The notes under the pieces: model-generated
Seen by the model: the letters and a program-made list of their open reading frames with translations, nothing else
Told to the model about the DNA's origin: nothing
The model's database searches: none
Position numbers and translations under genes: made by a program
Shown: piece by piece, positions 8,296 to 16,608 of the stretch
Layout: each line of letters begins with the position of its first letter
How positions within the stretch are numbered: position 1 is the stretch's first letter
NCBI GenBank assembly: GCA_022827045.1
Contig: JAJDTQ010000193.1
Coordinates: forward strand, 1 to 46,641
Source: Candidatus Binatia bacterium
GTDB lineage: Bacteria; Desulfobacterota_B; Binatia; UBA9968; JAJDTQ01
Direction of reading: 5' to 3'
Length of the DNA: 46,641 nt

Positions 8296-10860
8296 ATGAA
8301 CATCGTTGTCAAGGGCGCCCGCGTCCACAACCTCAAGAACGTCGACGTCGAGATTCCCCGCGGCAAGCTCGTGGTGGTCACCGGGGTTTCCGGCTCGGGC
8401 AAGTCCTCGCTGGCGTTCGACACGGTCTATGCCGAGGGGCAGCGCCACTACATGCAGTCCCTGTCCACCTATGCGCGGCAGCTGCTGAACCCGCTGGCGC
8501 GGGCGGACGTGGACTCCATTCAGGGGCTTTCTCCGGCCATCGCGGTGCCTCAACGCCGTTTCCACGAAAACCCCCGGTCGACGGTCGGGACCCTGACGGA
8601 GATACACGATCACCTGCGGTTGCTTTTCACCCACGTCGGCCAGCCCCACTGCCGGCGCTGCGGCCGCGCCATCACGGTGCATACCATCCAGCAGATGGTC
8701 GACGACCTGCTGAAGCTCCCTTCCGGCACCCGCATCCAGGTGCTGGCGCCGCTCCGCTGCAACGACGCCGGCGCGTACCGGAAACAGGTCGACGCGGTGC
8801 TGCGTGCCGGGTTCGTGCGCATCAAGGTGGACGGCGAGATCGTGGAGTTGGCCGACCTGCCGGACTCGGAGCCGCCCGCCGTGGCGGACCTGGTGGTGGA
8901 CCGTCTGGCGATGAGGGACGGGGTCGCCAAGCGGCTCGCCGACTCCATCGAAGTGGCGCTGAAGCACGGGAACGAGGTGGTGAAGATCGACGTGCACGAT
9001 GCTCACGCCCGGGAGTCCCGCCGCTACACCCAAAGGTCCGCCTGCCTGGACTGCGGCGCGCCGTTCCCGCAAACGGTGCCGCAGCTCTTCTCCTTCAACA
9101 GCCCACACGGCGCCTGCCCCGCCTGCAACGGCCTCGGCACACGGACCGGGGGACGGTTCCGGAGCGTTGCCGGCGCCGCTGACGGCATCCGACAACCCTG
9201 CCCGAAGTGCGCCGGCACCCGGCTCCGGGACGAAAGTCTCCTGGTGCGCATTGACGGCATGAACATCGGAGAGGTGTCGGCCCTGCCCCTGACGGACTTC
9301 GGCCGCTTCATCGAAGACATCGACCTCGGGGAGCGCGAGACCGAGGTGGCGGGCAGCGTCCTCCGCGAGATACGGGAACGCACCGACACCTTGCTGAAGC
9401 TGGAGCTCGGCTACCTGTCGCTGGAGCGGTCGTCCGACAGCCTGTCGGGGGGCGAGTGCCAGCGGATCCGGCTCGCCGCCCATATCGGCGCCCGCCTGTC
9501 GAGTGTCATCTACGTGCTGGACGAACCGACGGTGGGCCTCCACCCGCGGGACACCGCGCGGCTCCTCGGCATCCTGCGGGAGCTCCGGGACGCGGGCAAC
9601 ACGGTGCTGGTGGTGGAACACGACCGGGACGTGATCATGGCGGCCGACCACGTCATCGACATGGGCCCGGACGCCGGCGCGGCGGGCGGCGAGGTGCTGG
9701 CGGCCGGCACCGTGGAGCAGGTGCGCCGCAGCCCCGCCTCCCGGACGGGCCCCTATCTGGCCGGCACCGCGCCCCCGGCATCACGGGCACGCCGCGCGGA
9801 ATCGGGCATTCTCTCGCTCCGGAACGTCAACCGCCACAACCTCAAGAACATCGACGTTGGTTTCCCCATCGGGCTCATGACGTGTGTCACCGGGGTTTCC
9901 GGCTCGGGCAAGAGCAGCCTGGTGGTGGATAGCCTTTATCTCGCGGCGCGGGAGCAACGGCGACCCGTTGCAACGCCCGTGGCGCGAAATGGGTCAAGGC
10001 CGTCCACGAGGAAATCGCCGGCCTCCGCCGTGGTTTCCGGGCTCGAGGCCTTCGACCGGGTCCTTTACGTGGATCAAGGTTCTATCGGGCGCAGCAGCCG
10101 TTCCACCCCGGCCACTTACGGCGGGCTCTTGGATCCCCTGCGCAACCTCTTCGCGCGCCTTCCCGAGGCGCGTCTGCGCGGCTACGGTCCCGGGCGCTTC
10201 TCCTACAACGCCGCGGGCGGGCGCTGCGAAGCCTGCCTCGGAGCCGGCACCGTGGACATCGAGATGCAGTTCCTGCCGGACGTGTCGGTCACCTGCGACG
10301 TCTGCGGCGGGCGACGGTACAACCGGGAAACCCTGGAGATCCTCTACAAGGGCGCCAGCATCGCCGACGTTCTCGACCTCACCGTCGCCGAAGCCCTGGA
10401 CTTCCTCGGCAACGTCCCGCTGCTGCGACGGCGGCTGGAGAGCCTGTGGCAGGTGGGATTGGGCTACCTGCGGCTGGGGCAGCCGGCCACCACCCTGTCC
10501 GGAGGAGAGGCGCAGCGCGTCAAGCTGGCGCGGGAGCTGGGCAAGAGTTCCGGCGGCAAGGCACTGTACCTGTTCGACGAACCCACCACCGGGCTGCACT
10601 TCGAGGAAGTGGGCAGGCTGGTGGAGATACTCGACCGCCTGGTGGAATCGGGCCACACGGTCATCGCCATCGAGCACAATCCGGACTTCCTGAGGTGCGC
10701 CGACTACATCGTCGACCTCGGTCCCGAGGGCGGCGAGAACGGCGGTTACGTGGTGGCCGCGGGCACGCCAGAGGAGGTGATGGAGGTCGCCGAATCCGCC
10801 ACCGGCCGGTACCTGAAGAGTCTGTGCGCGGGCCCTGCGCCGACGGCGACGCTTTCTTGA
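8296..10860 (+). CDS. uvrA: UvrA-family excinuclease ATPase, short form lacking the insertion domain
   Basis: Nucleotide-excision-repair damage sensor family; tandem ABC ATPase dimer that loads UvrB on lesions. At 854 residues it is about 90 shorter than usual UvrA (about 940). Walker [10 protein letters not shown] occurs at about 30 and 533, signatures LSGGECQR (383-390) and LSGGEAQR (734-741), and Walker B segments [11 protein letters not shown] and [11 protein letters not shown]. Zinc modules are C250/C253/C274/C277 and C644/C647/C667/C670. A UvrB-binding-like region is present (about 115-245). After CNGLG (277-281) only about 20 residues separate it from CPKCAGTRL (302-310), where canonical UvrA has about 120; the missing part corresponds to the DNA-clamping insertion domain. 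It may be a divergent paralogue rather than the housekeeping uvrA. It starts 15 bases after pdxA with a weak ribosome site. Confidence 0.9.
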   Translation: MNIVVKGARVHNLKNVDVEIPRGKLVVVTGVSGSGKSSLAFDTVYAEGQRHYMQSLSTYARQLLNPLARADVDSIQGLSPAIAVPQRRFHENPRSTVGTLTEIHDHLRLLFTHVGQPHCRRCGRAITVHTIQQMVDDLLKLPSGTRIQVLAPLRCNDAGAYRKQVDAVLRAGFVRIKVDGEIVELADLPDSEPPAVADLVVDRLAMRDGVAKRLADSIEVALKHGNEVVKIDVHDAHARESRRYTQRSACLDCGAPFPQTVPQLFSFNSPHGACPACNGLGTRTGGRFRSVAGAADGIRQPCPKCAGTRLRDESLLVRIDGMNIGEVSALPLTDFGRFIEDIDLGERETEVAGSVLREIRERTDTLLKLELGYLSLERSSDSLSGGECQRIRLAAHIGARLSSVIYVLDEPTVGLHPRDTARLLGILRELRDAGNTVLVVEHDRDVIMAADHVIDMGPDAGAAGGEVLAAGTVEQVRRSPASRTGPYLAGTAPPASRARRAESGILSLRNVNRHNLKNIDVGFPIGLMTCVTGVSGSGKSSLVVDSLYLAAREQRRPVATPVARNGSRPSTRKSPASAVVSGLEAFDRVLYVDQGSIGRSSRSTPATYGGLLDPLRNLFARLPEARLRGYGPGRFSYNAAGGRCEACLGAGTVDIEMQFLPDVSVTCDVCGGRRYNRETLEILYKGASIADVLDLTVAEALDFLGNVPLLRRRLESLWQVGLGYLRLGQPATTLSGGEAQRVKLARELGKSSGGKALYLFDEPTTGLHFEEVGRLVEILDRLVESGHTVIAIEHNPDFLRCADYIVDLGPEGGENGGYVVAAGTPEEVMEVAESATGRYLKSLCAGPAPTATLS

Positions 10861-10916
10861 CATTCGCGCGGCTTCGGGCCTAAATTTTAAGGCTTGGAGG
10901 ATAGGACACTAGATCC

Positions 10917-12104
10917 ATGAATCTGCCAATCTACTTCGACAATCATGCGACGACGCCGGTGGACCCGCGGGTGGTGGATGCCATGCTGCCCTTCTTCACC
11001 GAGCAGTTCGGGAACTCGGCCAGCAAGCACGCCTTCGGATGGGAGGCGGAAGCGGCCGTGCACCAGGCGCGGAAGCACATCGGCAACCTGATCGGCGCCG
11101 CTCCCAAGGAAATCGTCTTCACCTCCGGGGCGACGGAATCGGACAACCTCGCCATCAAGGGCGTAGCGGAGCTTCACCGGGACCGCGGAGACCACATCAT
11201 CACCTGCGCGGCCGAGCACAAGGCCGTGCTGGACTGCTGCAAGTTCCTGGAACGGCAGGGCTATCGCGTGACCTACCTGCCCGTGGACGCCTACGGCACG
11301 GTGGACATGGACAGGCTGCGCGCCGCCATCGACGACAAGACGCTGCTCATCTCCATCATGCTGGCCAACAACGAGGTGGGCACCATCCAGCCGCTGGCGG
11401 GGATCGGCCGCATCGCCGAGGAGCACGGGATCCTCTTCCATACCGACGCCACCCAGGCGGTGGGCAAGATGCCCGTCGACGTGGCGGCTTGGGGGGTTCA
11501 CCTGCTTTCGATGACCGCCCACAAGCTTCACGGGCCCAAGGGCGTCGGCGCGCTCTATGTCAGCGCAAGAAAACCGGCGGCGCGCCTGAGCCCCACCATC
11601 CACGGCGGCGGCCACGAGGGAGGCATGCGGTCGGGCACCCTGAACGTTCCCGGCATCGTCGGGTTCGGCAAGGCCTGCGAGATCGCCCGCGAGGAAATGG
11701 CCACCGAGTTGCCGCACATCAGCCGGTTACGCGATCGTCTGGAGACCGGCCTCTTCTCGCGTCTCGACGAGCTTCACCTGAACGGGCATCCCACGGAACG
11801 CCTGTGCGGAAACCTCAACGTGGCCTTCGGCTACGTGGAAGGCGAATCGTTGATCATGGGACTCAACGACGTCGCGGTCTCCTCCGGCTCCACGTGCACG
11901 TCGGCGGCGCTGGAGCCCTCCCATGTGCTCAAGGCCATGGGCGTCAGGGAGGACCTCGCCCACGGCTCCCTTCGCTTCGGCCTGGGACGCTTCAACACCG
12001 AGGAAGAGGTGGACTACGTCCTGGACCGGGTGGAGGAGGAGGTCACCCGGCTGCGCGGACTGTCGCCGCTCTATGCCAAGCGGTCGGCGGGAGCACACGG
12101 ATAA
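10917..12104 (+). CDS. iscS: Cysteine desulfurase, IscS-like
   Basis: PLP enzyme that removes sulfur from cysteine as a protein-bound persulfide for Fe-S clusters or thio-modification of RNA. The 395-residue chain begins [12 protein letters not shown]. The PLP lysine is Lys203 in [12 protein letters not shown], and the persulfide cysteine is Cys327 in [17 protein letters not shown], the IscS/NifS class I loop. It is preceded by a 56-base gap with a good GGAGGA ribosome site and an AT-rich stretch that could hold a promoter. An A-type Fe-S carrier starts 5 bases downstream and a second cysteine desulfurase follows. No IscU, IscR, HscA/B or ferredoxin gene is present. Family assignment is firm; the physiological acceptor is unknown. 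Confidence 0.95.
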   Translation: MNLPIYFDNHATTPVDPRVVDAMLPFFTEQFGNSASKHAFGWEAEAAVHQARKHIGNLIGAAPKEIVFTSGATESDNLAIKGVAELHRDRGDHIITCAAEHKAVLDCCKFLERQGYRVTYLPVDAYGTVDMDRLRAAIDDKTLLISIMLANNEVGTIQPLAGIGRIAEEHGILFHTDATQAVGKMPVDVAAWGVHLLSMTAHKLHGPKGVGALYVSARKPAARLSPTIHGGGHEGGMRSGTLNVPGIVGFGKACEIAREEMATELPHISRLRDRLETGLFSRLDELHLNGHPTERLCGNLNVAFGYVEGESLIMGLNDVAVSSGSTCTSAALEPSHVLKAMGVREDLAHGSLRFGLGRFNTEEEVDYVLDRVEEEVTRLRGLSPLYAKRSAGAHG

Positions 12105-12109
12105 GGGCA

Positions 12110-12439
12110 ATGGCGACAGAAGTCCAGATAACGGAATCGGCGGCCAACCGGATCAAGGAGCTGCTCGACCAGGACGAGCGGGACCTGACCGGCCTGCGCC
12201 TCAAGGTCGTGGGCGGCGGCTGTTCCGGCCTCCAGTACAAGATGGATCTCGACGACCCCAGGCCCACCGACCGGGTGTTCGAGCACGAGGGAGCCAAGGT
12301 GATCGTGGATCTCAAGAGCCTGCTGTACCTGGGCGGCACCGAGCTCGATTACAGGGAAACGCTCATGGAGGCGGCCTTCGTGTTCCAGAATCCCAATGTG
12401 AAACGCAGTTGCGGCTGCGGCGCCTCGTTCGTGGTCTGA
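12110..12439 (+). CDS. iscA: A-type iron-sulfur cluster carrier (IscA/ErpA family)
   Basis: 109-residue HesB/IscA-family protein that receives and delivers Fe-S clusters. The three ligand cysteines are in place: one in VVGGGCSGLQY and two in the C-terminal SCGCGASF. It starts at the ATG at 12110, five bases after the stop of the upstream desulfurase, and ends 59 bases before the second desulfurase, so it is sandwiched between two sulfur donors. IscA, SufA and ErpA cannot be told apart by sequence inspection alone. With no scaffold protein nearby, it may itself be the main cluster acceptor of this locus (inference). Confidence 0.95.
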   Translation: MATEVQITESAANRIKELLDQDERDLTGLRLKVVGGGCSGLQYKMDLDDPRPTDRVFEHEGAKVIVDLKSLLYLGGTELDYRETLMEAAFVFQNPNVKRSCGCGASFVV

Positions 12440-12498
12440 GGCAGCAGCCCGGAACGGCTCGATGCCCGCCGGCAAGCCGTTCTCCCACGGAACACGCC

Positions 12499-13692
12499 AT
12501 GTCCGACGTCATCTATTTCGACAACAACGCCACCACGCGCATCGCGCCGCAGGTCTACGAGGCCATGGCGCCCTACCTCACCGAGCTCTACGGCAACCCT
12601 TCGAGCATCCACAGCTTCGGAAGCCGGGTCGGGCGCGCCCTCGACCGCGCGCGCACCCAGCTGGCTGGGCTCCTGGGAGCGGAAGACGAGGTCGAGGTGC
12701 TGTTCACCAGTTGCGGCTCCGAGGGTGACAACACCGCCATTCGCGGCATCCTCGAAGGCGCGCCGGACAAGCGCCACTTCATTACGACGGCGGTGGAGCA
12801 TCCCGCGGTGCTGGGACTGGGGCAGCACCTGGAGAAGAAGGGGTACCGGGTCACCTGGCTGGGAGTGGACGAGAGCGGCATGCTGGATCTGGAAGAGCTC
12901 CGGGATTCCCTCTCCGACGACACCGCGCTGGTGTCGATCATGTACGCCAACAACGAGACCGGCGTCGTCTTCCCGGTGCGCGAGGCCGGCGAGATCGTCA
13001 AGGCCCGGGGCATCCCCTTTCACGTCGATGCGGTGCAGGTCCCGGGCAAGATCGAGCTCGATGTGAAAGACAGCCCCATCGACCTTCTGACGGTCTCGGC
13101 CCACAAGTTTCACGGGCCCAAGGGCGTGGGCGCGCTGTACGTGCGGCGAGGGATCACCCTCCGTCCTTTCATCGTCGGCGGCCACCAGGAGCGCAACCGC
13201 CGCGCCGGAACCGAGAACGTCGCCGGCATCGTGGGCATGGGCGAGGCGGCGGAGCTCACGGGTAAGGACATCGCCGCCGAGCGCGCGCAGTTGAGCGGCA
13301 TGCGCGACCAGCTGGAAAGCGCGCTCGTAGCCACCTGCCCCGGCGCCCGGATCAACGGCGGCAAGTCGGAGCGCTTGCCGAACACCCTCAACATCGCCTT
13401 CGAGTACCTGGAGGGCGAGTCGATGCTGGTGCTGCTGGACGAGTTCGGCATCTGCGCCTCCACCGGCTCCGCCTGCACCGCGGGCTCGGTGGAGCCGTCC
13501 CACGTGTTGCGGGCCATGAAGGTGCCGCCCCAATGGCTGCAGGGAGCCGTCCGCTTCAGTCTGAGCCGCTACAACACCGAGACGGAAATCGATTTCGCGG
13601 CGGAGAAGATCCCGGGCATCATCCGGCGCCTCCAGGGGCTGTCCGCGTTGGGGCGGGTGGGAACGAAAGAAGGTCTGCCGGGGCAAGCATGA
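12499..13692 (+). CDS. nifS: Cysteine desulfurase, NifS-like (second copy)
   Basis: Second class I cysteine desulfurase, 397 residues. It begins MSDVIYFDNNATTRIAP. The PLP lysine is Lys203 in TVSAHKFHGPKG and the catalytic cysteine is Cys326 in CASTGSACTAGSVEPSHVL. The frame is open from 11923, but homology begins at the ATG at 12499. It is clearly diverged from the IscS-like gene 2 kb upstream: the active-site loop has CTAGSVEPS rather than CTSAALEPS, and N-terminal spacing differs. Its stop overlaps the next start (ATGA at 13689), so it is translationally coupled to the acyltransferase gene. The substrate could be Fe-S assembly, thiouridylation or selenium donation; context does not settle it. 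Confidence 0.94.
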   Translation: MSDVIYFDNNATTRIAPQVYEAMAPYLTELYGNPSSIHSFGSRVGRALDRARTQLAGLLGAEDEVEVLFTSCGSEGDNTAIRGILEGAPDKRHFITTAVEHPAVLGLGQHLEKKGYRVTWLGVDESGMLDLEELRDSLSDDTALVSIMYANNETGVVFPVREAGEIVKARGIPFHVDAVQVPGKIELDVKDSPIDLLTVSAHKFHGPKGVGALYVRRGITLRPFIVGGHQERNRRAGTENVAGIVGMGEAAELTGKDIAAERAQLSGMRDQLESALVATCPGARINGGKSERLPNTLNIAFEYLEGESMLVLLDEFGICASTGSACTAGSVEPSHVLRAMKVPPQWLQGAVRFSLSRYNTETEIDFAAEKIPGIIRRLQGLSALGRVGTKEGLPGQA

Positions 13693-14630
13693 AACCCGAC
13701 AGACGCAGCCGCCTACTCTACCGCATCCGCTATCGAACCGGTGAATACCTGCTGCGAGCGCTTGTCGCGAGCCTCGGCCGGCTGCCGGCGTCCGCAAGGC
13801 CGTGCATCGCCTGGATCACGGACCGGGTGACCTACCTGCTGCTGTGGGGTTATCGGGAACGGATGCACGACGCCCTCCAGCGCACCATGAGCGAGGAGTT
13901 GCCCACCCATGCCGAGCGCCACGCGGTGGTGCGGGCGGCCTGGAGAAACTTCACCTACGCGGCCGTCGAAACCTTCGCCACCCTGTTCATGACGAAACCA
14001 GAGCTGTGCGCGCGCATCGAGATCAAGGCCGAGGAGCGCCTGCGCGAAGCTCTCGCCCGGAGAAAGGGCGTCATCGCGCTCAGCGCCCATTTCGGCAACT
14101 TCACCATGATCGGCCCCCGGCTTGTGGCCCAGGGCTACGACTTCAGCGTCGTGATCAAGCTGCCGCGGGAGGAACGCTCCGCCTCGCTGCTGAACGGCTA
14201 CTGTGCGCGGGCCGGGGTCAAGGTGATACCGGCGCGCCCCAGACGCCAGTCCGTCGCGCAGATCATCAGGGCGCTACGGCGAAACGAGATCGTCATGATA
14301 GTCCCGGACGAGTTCAAGACCACGGGAGTGGAAGTGAGCTTTCTCGGGCGTCAGGCGCCCGCGCCCAAGGGGCCCGTCACCATCGCTCAACGCACCGGCG
14401 CCGCGGTGCTCCCGGTCTTCATGGTCCGGGATGCGCGGGACCGGCTCACGCTGCACGTGAAGCCGGAACTCAAGCTCGTCGAAACCGAGGATCGCGAGGA
14501 AGATCTCCGCGTGAACACCGGCCGGTTCGTCGGGGAAATCGAGAAGATGGTGCGCCAACACCCGGACCAGTGGAGCTGGATGGGGTTCCGGAAACCTCGC
14601 AAGGGGGAGGCTTCCCACGCCGCGTCGTGA
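13689..14630 (+). CDS. LpxL/HtrB-family lipid A acyltransferase homologue with altered active site
   Basis: 313-residue member of the lysophospholipid/lipid A acyltransferase family, which adds secondary acyl chains to Kdo-lipid A at the inner membrane. A hydrophobic N-terminal stretch (about 36-60, with ITDRVTYLLLWGY) probably anchors it. The family block reads SAHFGNFTMIG: the catalytic histidine is present, but the acidic residue of the usual H-x4-D/E motif (HFGNWE in typical members) is Thr. Later blocks (IVPDEFKTTGVEVSFLGR and GPVTIAQRTGAAVLPVF) are conserved in shape. The start at 13689 is set by the 4-base ATGA overlap with the upstream desulfurase. It could be an acyltransferase with another acid, a different specificity, or an inactive homologue. 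Confidence 0.8.
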   Translation: MKPDRRSRLLYRIRYRTGEYLLRALVASLGRLPASARPCIAWITDRVTYLLLWGYRERMHDALQRTMSEELPTHAERHAVVRAAWRNFTYAAVETFATLFMTKPELCARIEIKAEERLREALARRKGVIALSAHFGNFTMIGPRLVAQGYDFSVVIKLPREERSASLLNGYCARAGVKVIPARPRRQSVAQIIRALRRNEIVMIVPDEFKTTGVEVSFLGRQAPAPKGPVTIAQRTGAAVLPVFMVRDARDRLTLHVKPELKLVETEDREEDLRVNTGRFVGEIEKMVRQHPDQWSWMGFRKPRKGEASHAAS

Positions 14631-14673
14631 CGGCGGCCGGCAAGCGGCGGATGCGAAACAGCATGGAGCATGC

Positions 14674-15444
14674 ATGGATCTTGGCCTGACCGGAAGGGTT
14701 GCGATGATCACCGGCGCGAGCCGGGGAATCGGCAAGGCCATCGCGCTGGGGCTGGCGGCGGAAGGATGCCGGCTCAGCCTGTGTGCCCGTGGCCGGGAGG
14801 ATCTCGACGAGACCGTGCGCGAGTTGCGTGCGTGCGGCGCCGAGGTACTCGCGTCGGCCCTGGACGTCACCGACGAGGCCGTGGCACGCGCATGGTTCGA
14901 AGAGACCCTTGACGCGTACCAAGCCGCCGACATCCTCGTGAACAACGTCGGCGGCTCGCGCCCCGGCGGGAACCTGTCCGCGTCCGGCGACGACTGGCAG
15001 CGCGGTTTTTCCCTGAACTTCTTCTCCGCCCTCGGCCTTTGCCGGCTGGTGGTGCCGGCCATGCAGGAGAGCAAACGCGGCTGCGTCATCAACATCGCCT
15101 CCATCTACGGACGCGAGTGGGGCGGGCCCATGACCTACAACGCCGCCAAGGCCGCCATGATCAGCCTGTCCAAGGAGATGGCGCGCGAACTCGCGCCCCA
15201 CGGCATCCGCGTCAACAGCGTCGCTCCCGGCTCGATCCTGTTCCCGGGAGGGTCCTGGGACCGACGCCAGAAGGAAGATCCCGAGGGCATCGCCGCGTTC
15301 GTCCAGCGCGAGCTCCCGGCCGGGCGTTTCGGGACCGCCGAGGAGGTGGCCGACGTAGTGGTCTTCCTCGCCTCGGACCGGGCCAACTGGATCTCCGGCG
15401 CCTGCATCAACGTCGACGGCTGCCAGTCGAGGTCGTTGATATGA
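14674..15444 (+). CDS. Short-chain dehydrogenase/reductase (SDR), classical type
   Basis: 256-residue classical SDR, a soluble NAD(P)-dependent oxidoreductase. Visible motifs are the cofactor-binding TGASRGIGKAIA (about 14-25), NNVG in the position of NNAG, the catalytic Ser in IASIYG, and YNAAK for the YxxxK motif. The C-terminal ending SGACINVDGC is typical of the FabG-like subgroup. A GGAG sits just upstream of the ATG. It lies 43 bases after the acyltransferase gene and probably belongs to the same transcript. The substrate is not predictable; a FabG-like or sugar/acid dehydrogenase role is equally possible. Confidence 0.9.
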   Translation: MDLGLTGRVAMITGASRGIGKAIALGLAAEGCRLSLCARGREDLDETVRELRACGAEVLASALDVTDEAVARAWFEETLDAYQAADILVNNVGGSRPGGNLSASGDDWQRGFSLNFFSALGLCRLVVPAMQESKRGCVINIASIYGREWGGPMTYNAAKAAMISLSKEMARELAPHGIRVNSVAPGSILFPGGSWDRRQKEDPEGIAAFVQRELPAGRFGTAEEVADVVVFLASDRANWISGACINVDGCQSRSLI

Positions 15445-15543
15445 GGGGCTGCGAGGCCGCCGGCCCGGCTCAACGCCCTGGGACCAAGACGTGATGAGAC
15501 GGGGTGCTTCTGGTATCGTGGAAGAAGTACACGGAGGCGAATC

Positions 15544-16152
15544 ATGAAACGAATCATATTGACGGTTATCGCACTCTCGCTCATCGCTCACGCCGCAAGC
15601 GCGCAGCAACTCGAGAAGGCGGTCTTCGCCGGCGGCTGCTTCTGGTGCGTGGAGTCGGATTTCGACAAGGTGCCGGGCGTCGTCTCAACGGTTTCCGGCT
15701 ACACCGGCGGCAAGACGAAGGACCCGACCTACCGGCAGGTCACGGCCGGAGGCACGGGGCACTACGAGGCGGTGGAGATCACCTACGATCCGGCCAAGGT
15801 CAGCTACGAGACGCTGCTGGCCGCGTTCTGGCGCTCCGTGGACCCGACCGACGGCGGCGGGCAGTTCTGCGACCGGGGCCAATCCTACGCGACCGCGGTG
15901 TTTGTCGCCAACGACAAGGAGCGCACCCTGGCCGAGGCTTCGAAGAAGACCGCGCAAAAGTTACTCGACAACCCCATCGTCACGCCGATTCTCGCCGCCG
16001 CGCCGTTCTACGAAGCGGAGGACTATCACCAGGACTATTACAAGAACAACCCGCTTCGCTACCGCTACTACCGGTTTAGCTGCGGCCGCGATCGCACGGT
16101 GAAGGACCTCTGGGGCGAGCACGCCTACGAAGGCATCCCGGGGCACGGGTGA
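15544..16152 (+). CDS. msrA: Peptide-methionine (S)-S-oxide reductase MsrA, exported
   Basis: Repairs oxidised methionine (S-sulfoxide) in proteins. The 202-residue precursor has a clear signal peptide (MKRIILTVIALSLIAHAASA, cleavage after Ala20), so it should act in the periplasm. The catalytic Cys32 is in GGCFWC, followed by YTGGKTKDPTY and TGHYEAVEI; a cysteine in RFSCGRDR near the C-terminus may be the resolving residue. A GGAGG-type ribosome site (about 15534) precedes the ATG. A 99-base gap separates it from the SDR gene, so it may have its own promoter. It converges on ssrA with a strong nested palindrome between them. No msrB is nearby. Confidence 0.95.
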   Translation: MKRIILTVIALSLIAHAASAQQLEKAVFAGGCFWCVESDFDKVPGVVSTVSGYTGGKTKDPTYRQVTAGGTGHYEAVEITYDPAKVSYETLLAAFWRSVDPTDGGGQFCDRGQSYATAVFVANDKERTLAEASKKTAQKLLDNPIVTPILAAAPFYEAEDYHQDYYKNNPLRYRYYRFSCGRDRTVKDLWGEHAYEGIPGHG

Positions 16153-16171
16153 GACGACATGGCACGGCAGA

Positions 16172-16213
16172 TTACTCAAGGTCCTGAGTAAAATTACTCA
16201 GGACCTTGAGTAA
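16172..16213. repeat. Nested perfect palindrome between msrA and ssrA
   Basis: Two perfectly complementary 20-base arms (16172-16191 and 16194-16213) are separated by two A residues. Each arm is itself a dyad: TTACTCA, six bases (AGGTCC or GGACCT), TGAGTAA. The 7-base word therefore occurs four times in alternating orientation. It lies 19 bases past the msrA stop and 23 bases past the tmRNA 3' end, where a bidirectional terminator would be expected, but there is no T-tract on either strand. The centre-to-centre distance of the two dyads is 22 bp, about two helical turns, which would also suit two protein dimers. Confidence 0.85.
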
Positions 16214-16236
16214 ATCGACAGGGATGATCCGGATGT

Positions 16237-16586
16237 TGGTGGAGGCGGGGGGAATCGAACCCCCGTCCGAAGGCTTTCCGCCAGAAGTGACTACATGCTT
16301 AGTCGCCGTTTGAGTCTCGCCACGAAAGGTCCCGACGACAGGGTCTTGCGCGGCCAGCCGGTTTGGATCTCGACCTCATCCCCTCCGGCAGGGGAATCGG
16401 TCCATCCCGCTGAATGACGCCTTGTCCGACCCCGCGGGAGAAAGCCGGCAAGACGCTAGCTGTCTAAGCAGCCAGAGCGTACTCGTGTTCGTCTGCAGTT
16501 ACTTGCAGTCCTGCGTTTTTGACGAGGCCGCAGGACCCCGGCATGCCACTTTGACTTCCCACCCCCGTCGAACCCATATCGCCCCC
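16237..16586 (-). ncRNA. ssrA: Transfer-messenger RNA (tmRNA, ssrA)
   Basis: About 350 nt. The 5' end GGGGGCGATATGG (16586 downward) pairs with the 3' CGCCTCC before ACCA (ending at 16237), giving a 7-bp acceptor stem with one G-U pair. The tRNA-like T-arm GGGGGTTCGATTCCCCC and the conserved 5' GGGTTCGACGGGGGT segment are clear. The tag reading frame is at 16464-16496 and encodes ADEHEYALAA followed by TAG. The CCA end is encoded. tmRNA rescues stalled ribosomes together with SmpB, whose gene ends only 22 bases upstream, so the RNA is probably either processed from a smpB transcript or transcribed from a promoter inside smpB. No duplicate of the ssrA 3' end (as left by an integrated element) is seen in this window. 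Confidence 0.97.
16464..16496 (-). CDS. tmRNA proteolysis-tag reading frame (ADEHEYALAA)
   Basis: Within ssrA the resume codon GCA is preceded by GTAACT, as usual for tmRNA, and is followed by codons for D-E-H-E-Y-A-L-A-A and a TAG stop. The ALAA end is the ClpXP/AP degron class. The resume codon is assigned by similarity to other tmRNAs; the frame and stop are read directly. Confidence 0.88.
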   Translation of the reverse strand, partial: ADEHEYALAA

Positions 16587-16608
16587 AATGATGCGCCCGG
16601 TCCGCCGG

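Noticed and set aside
7414..9651. 745-codon open frame antisense to pdxA and the uvrA-like gene
   Set aside because: Long antisense frames are common in GC-rich coding DNA; the translation is His/Arg/Gly-rich with no recognisable domain, and the opposite strand encodes clear PdxA and UvrA.
10904..10912. GGACACTAG upstream of the IscS-like gene, resembling the MITE end
   Set aside because: Only nine bases match; expected by chance in a window of this size.
16150..16240. Integration (att) site at the tmRNA 3' end
   Set aside because: ssrA is a common target, but there is no integrase gene, no duplicated ssrA end and no change in gene content at this point.
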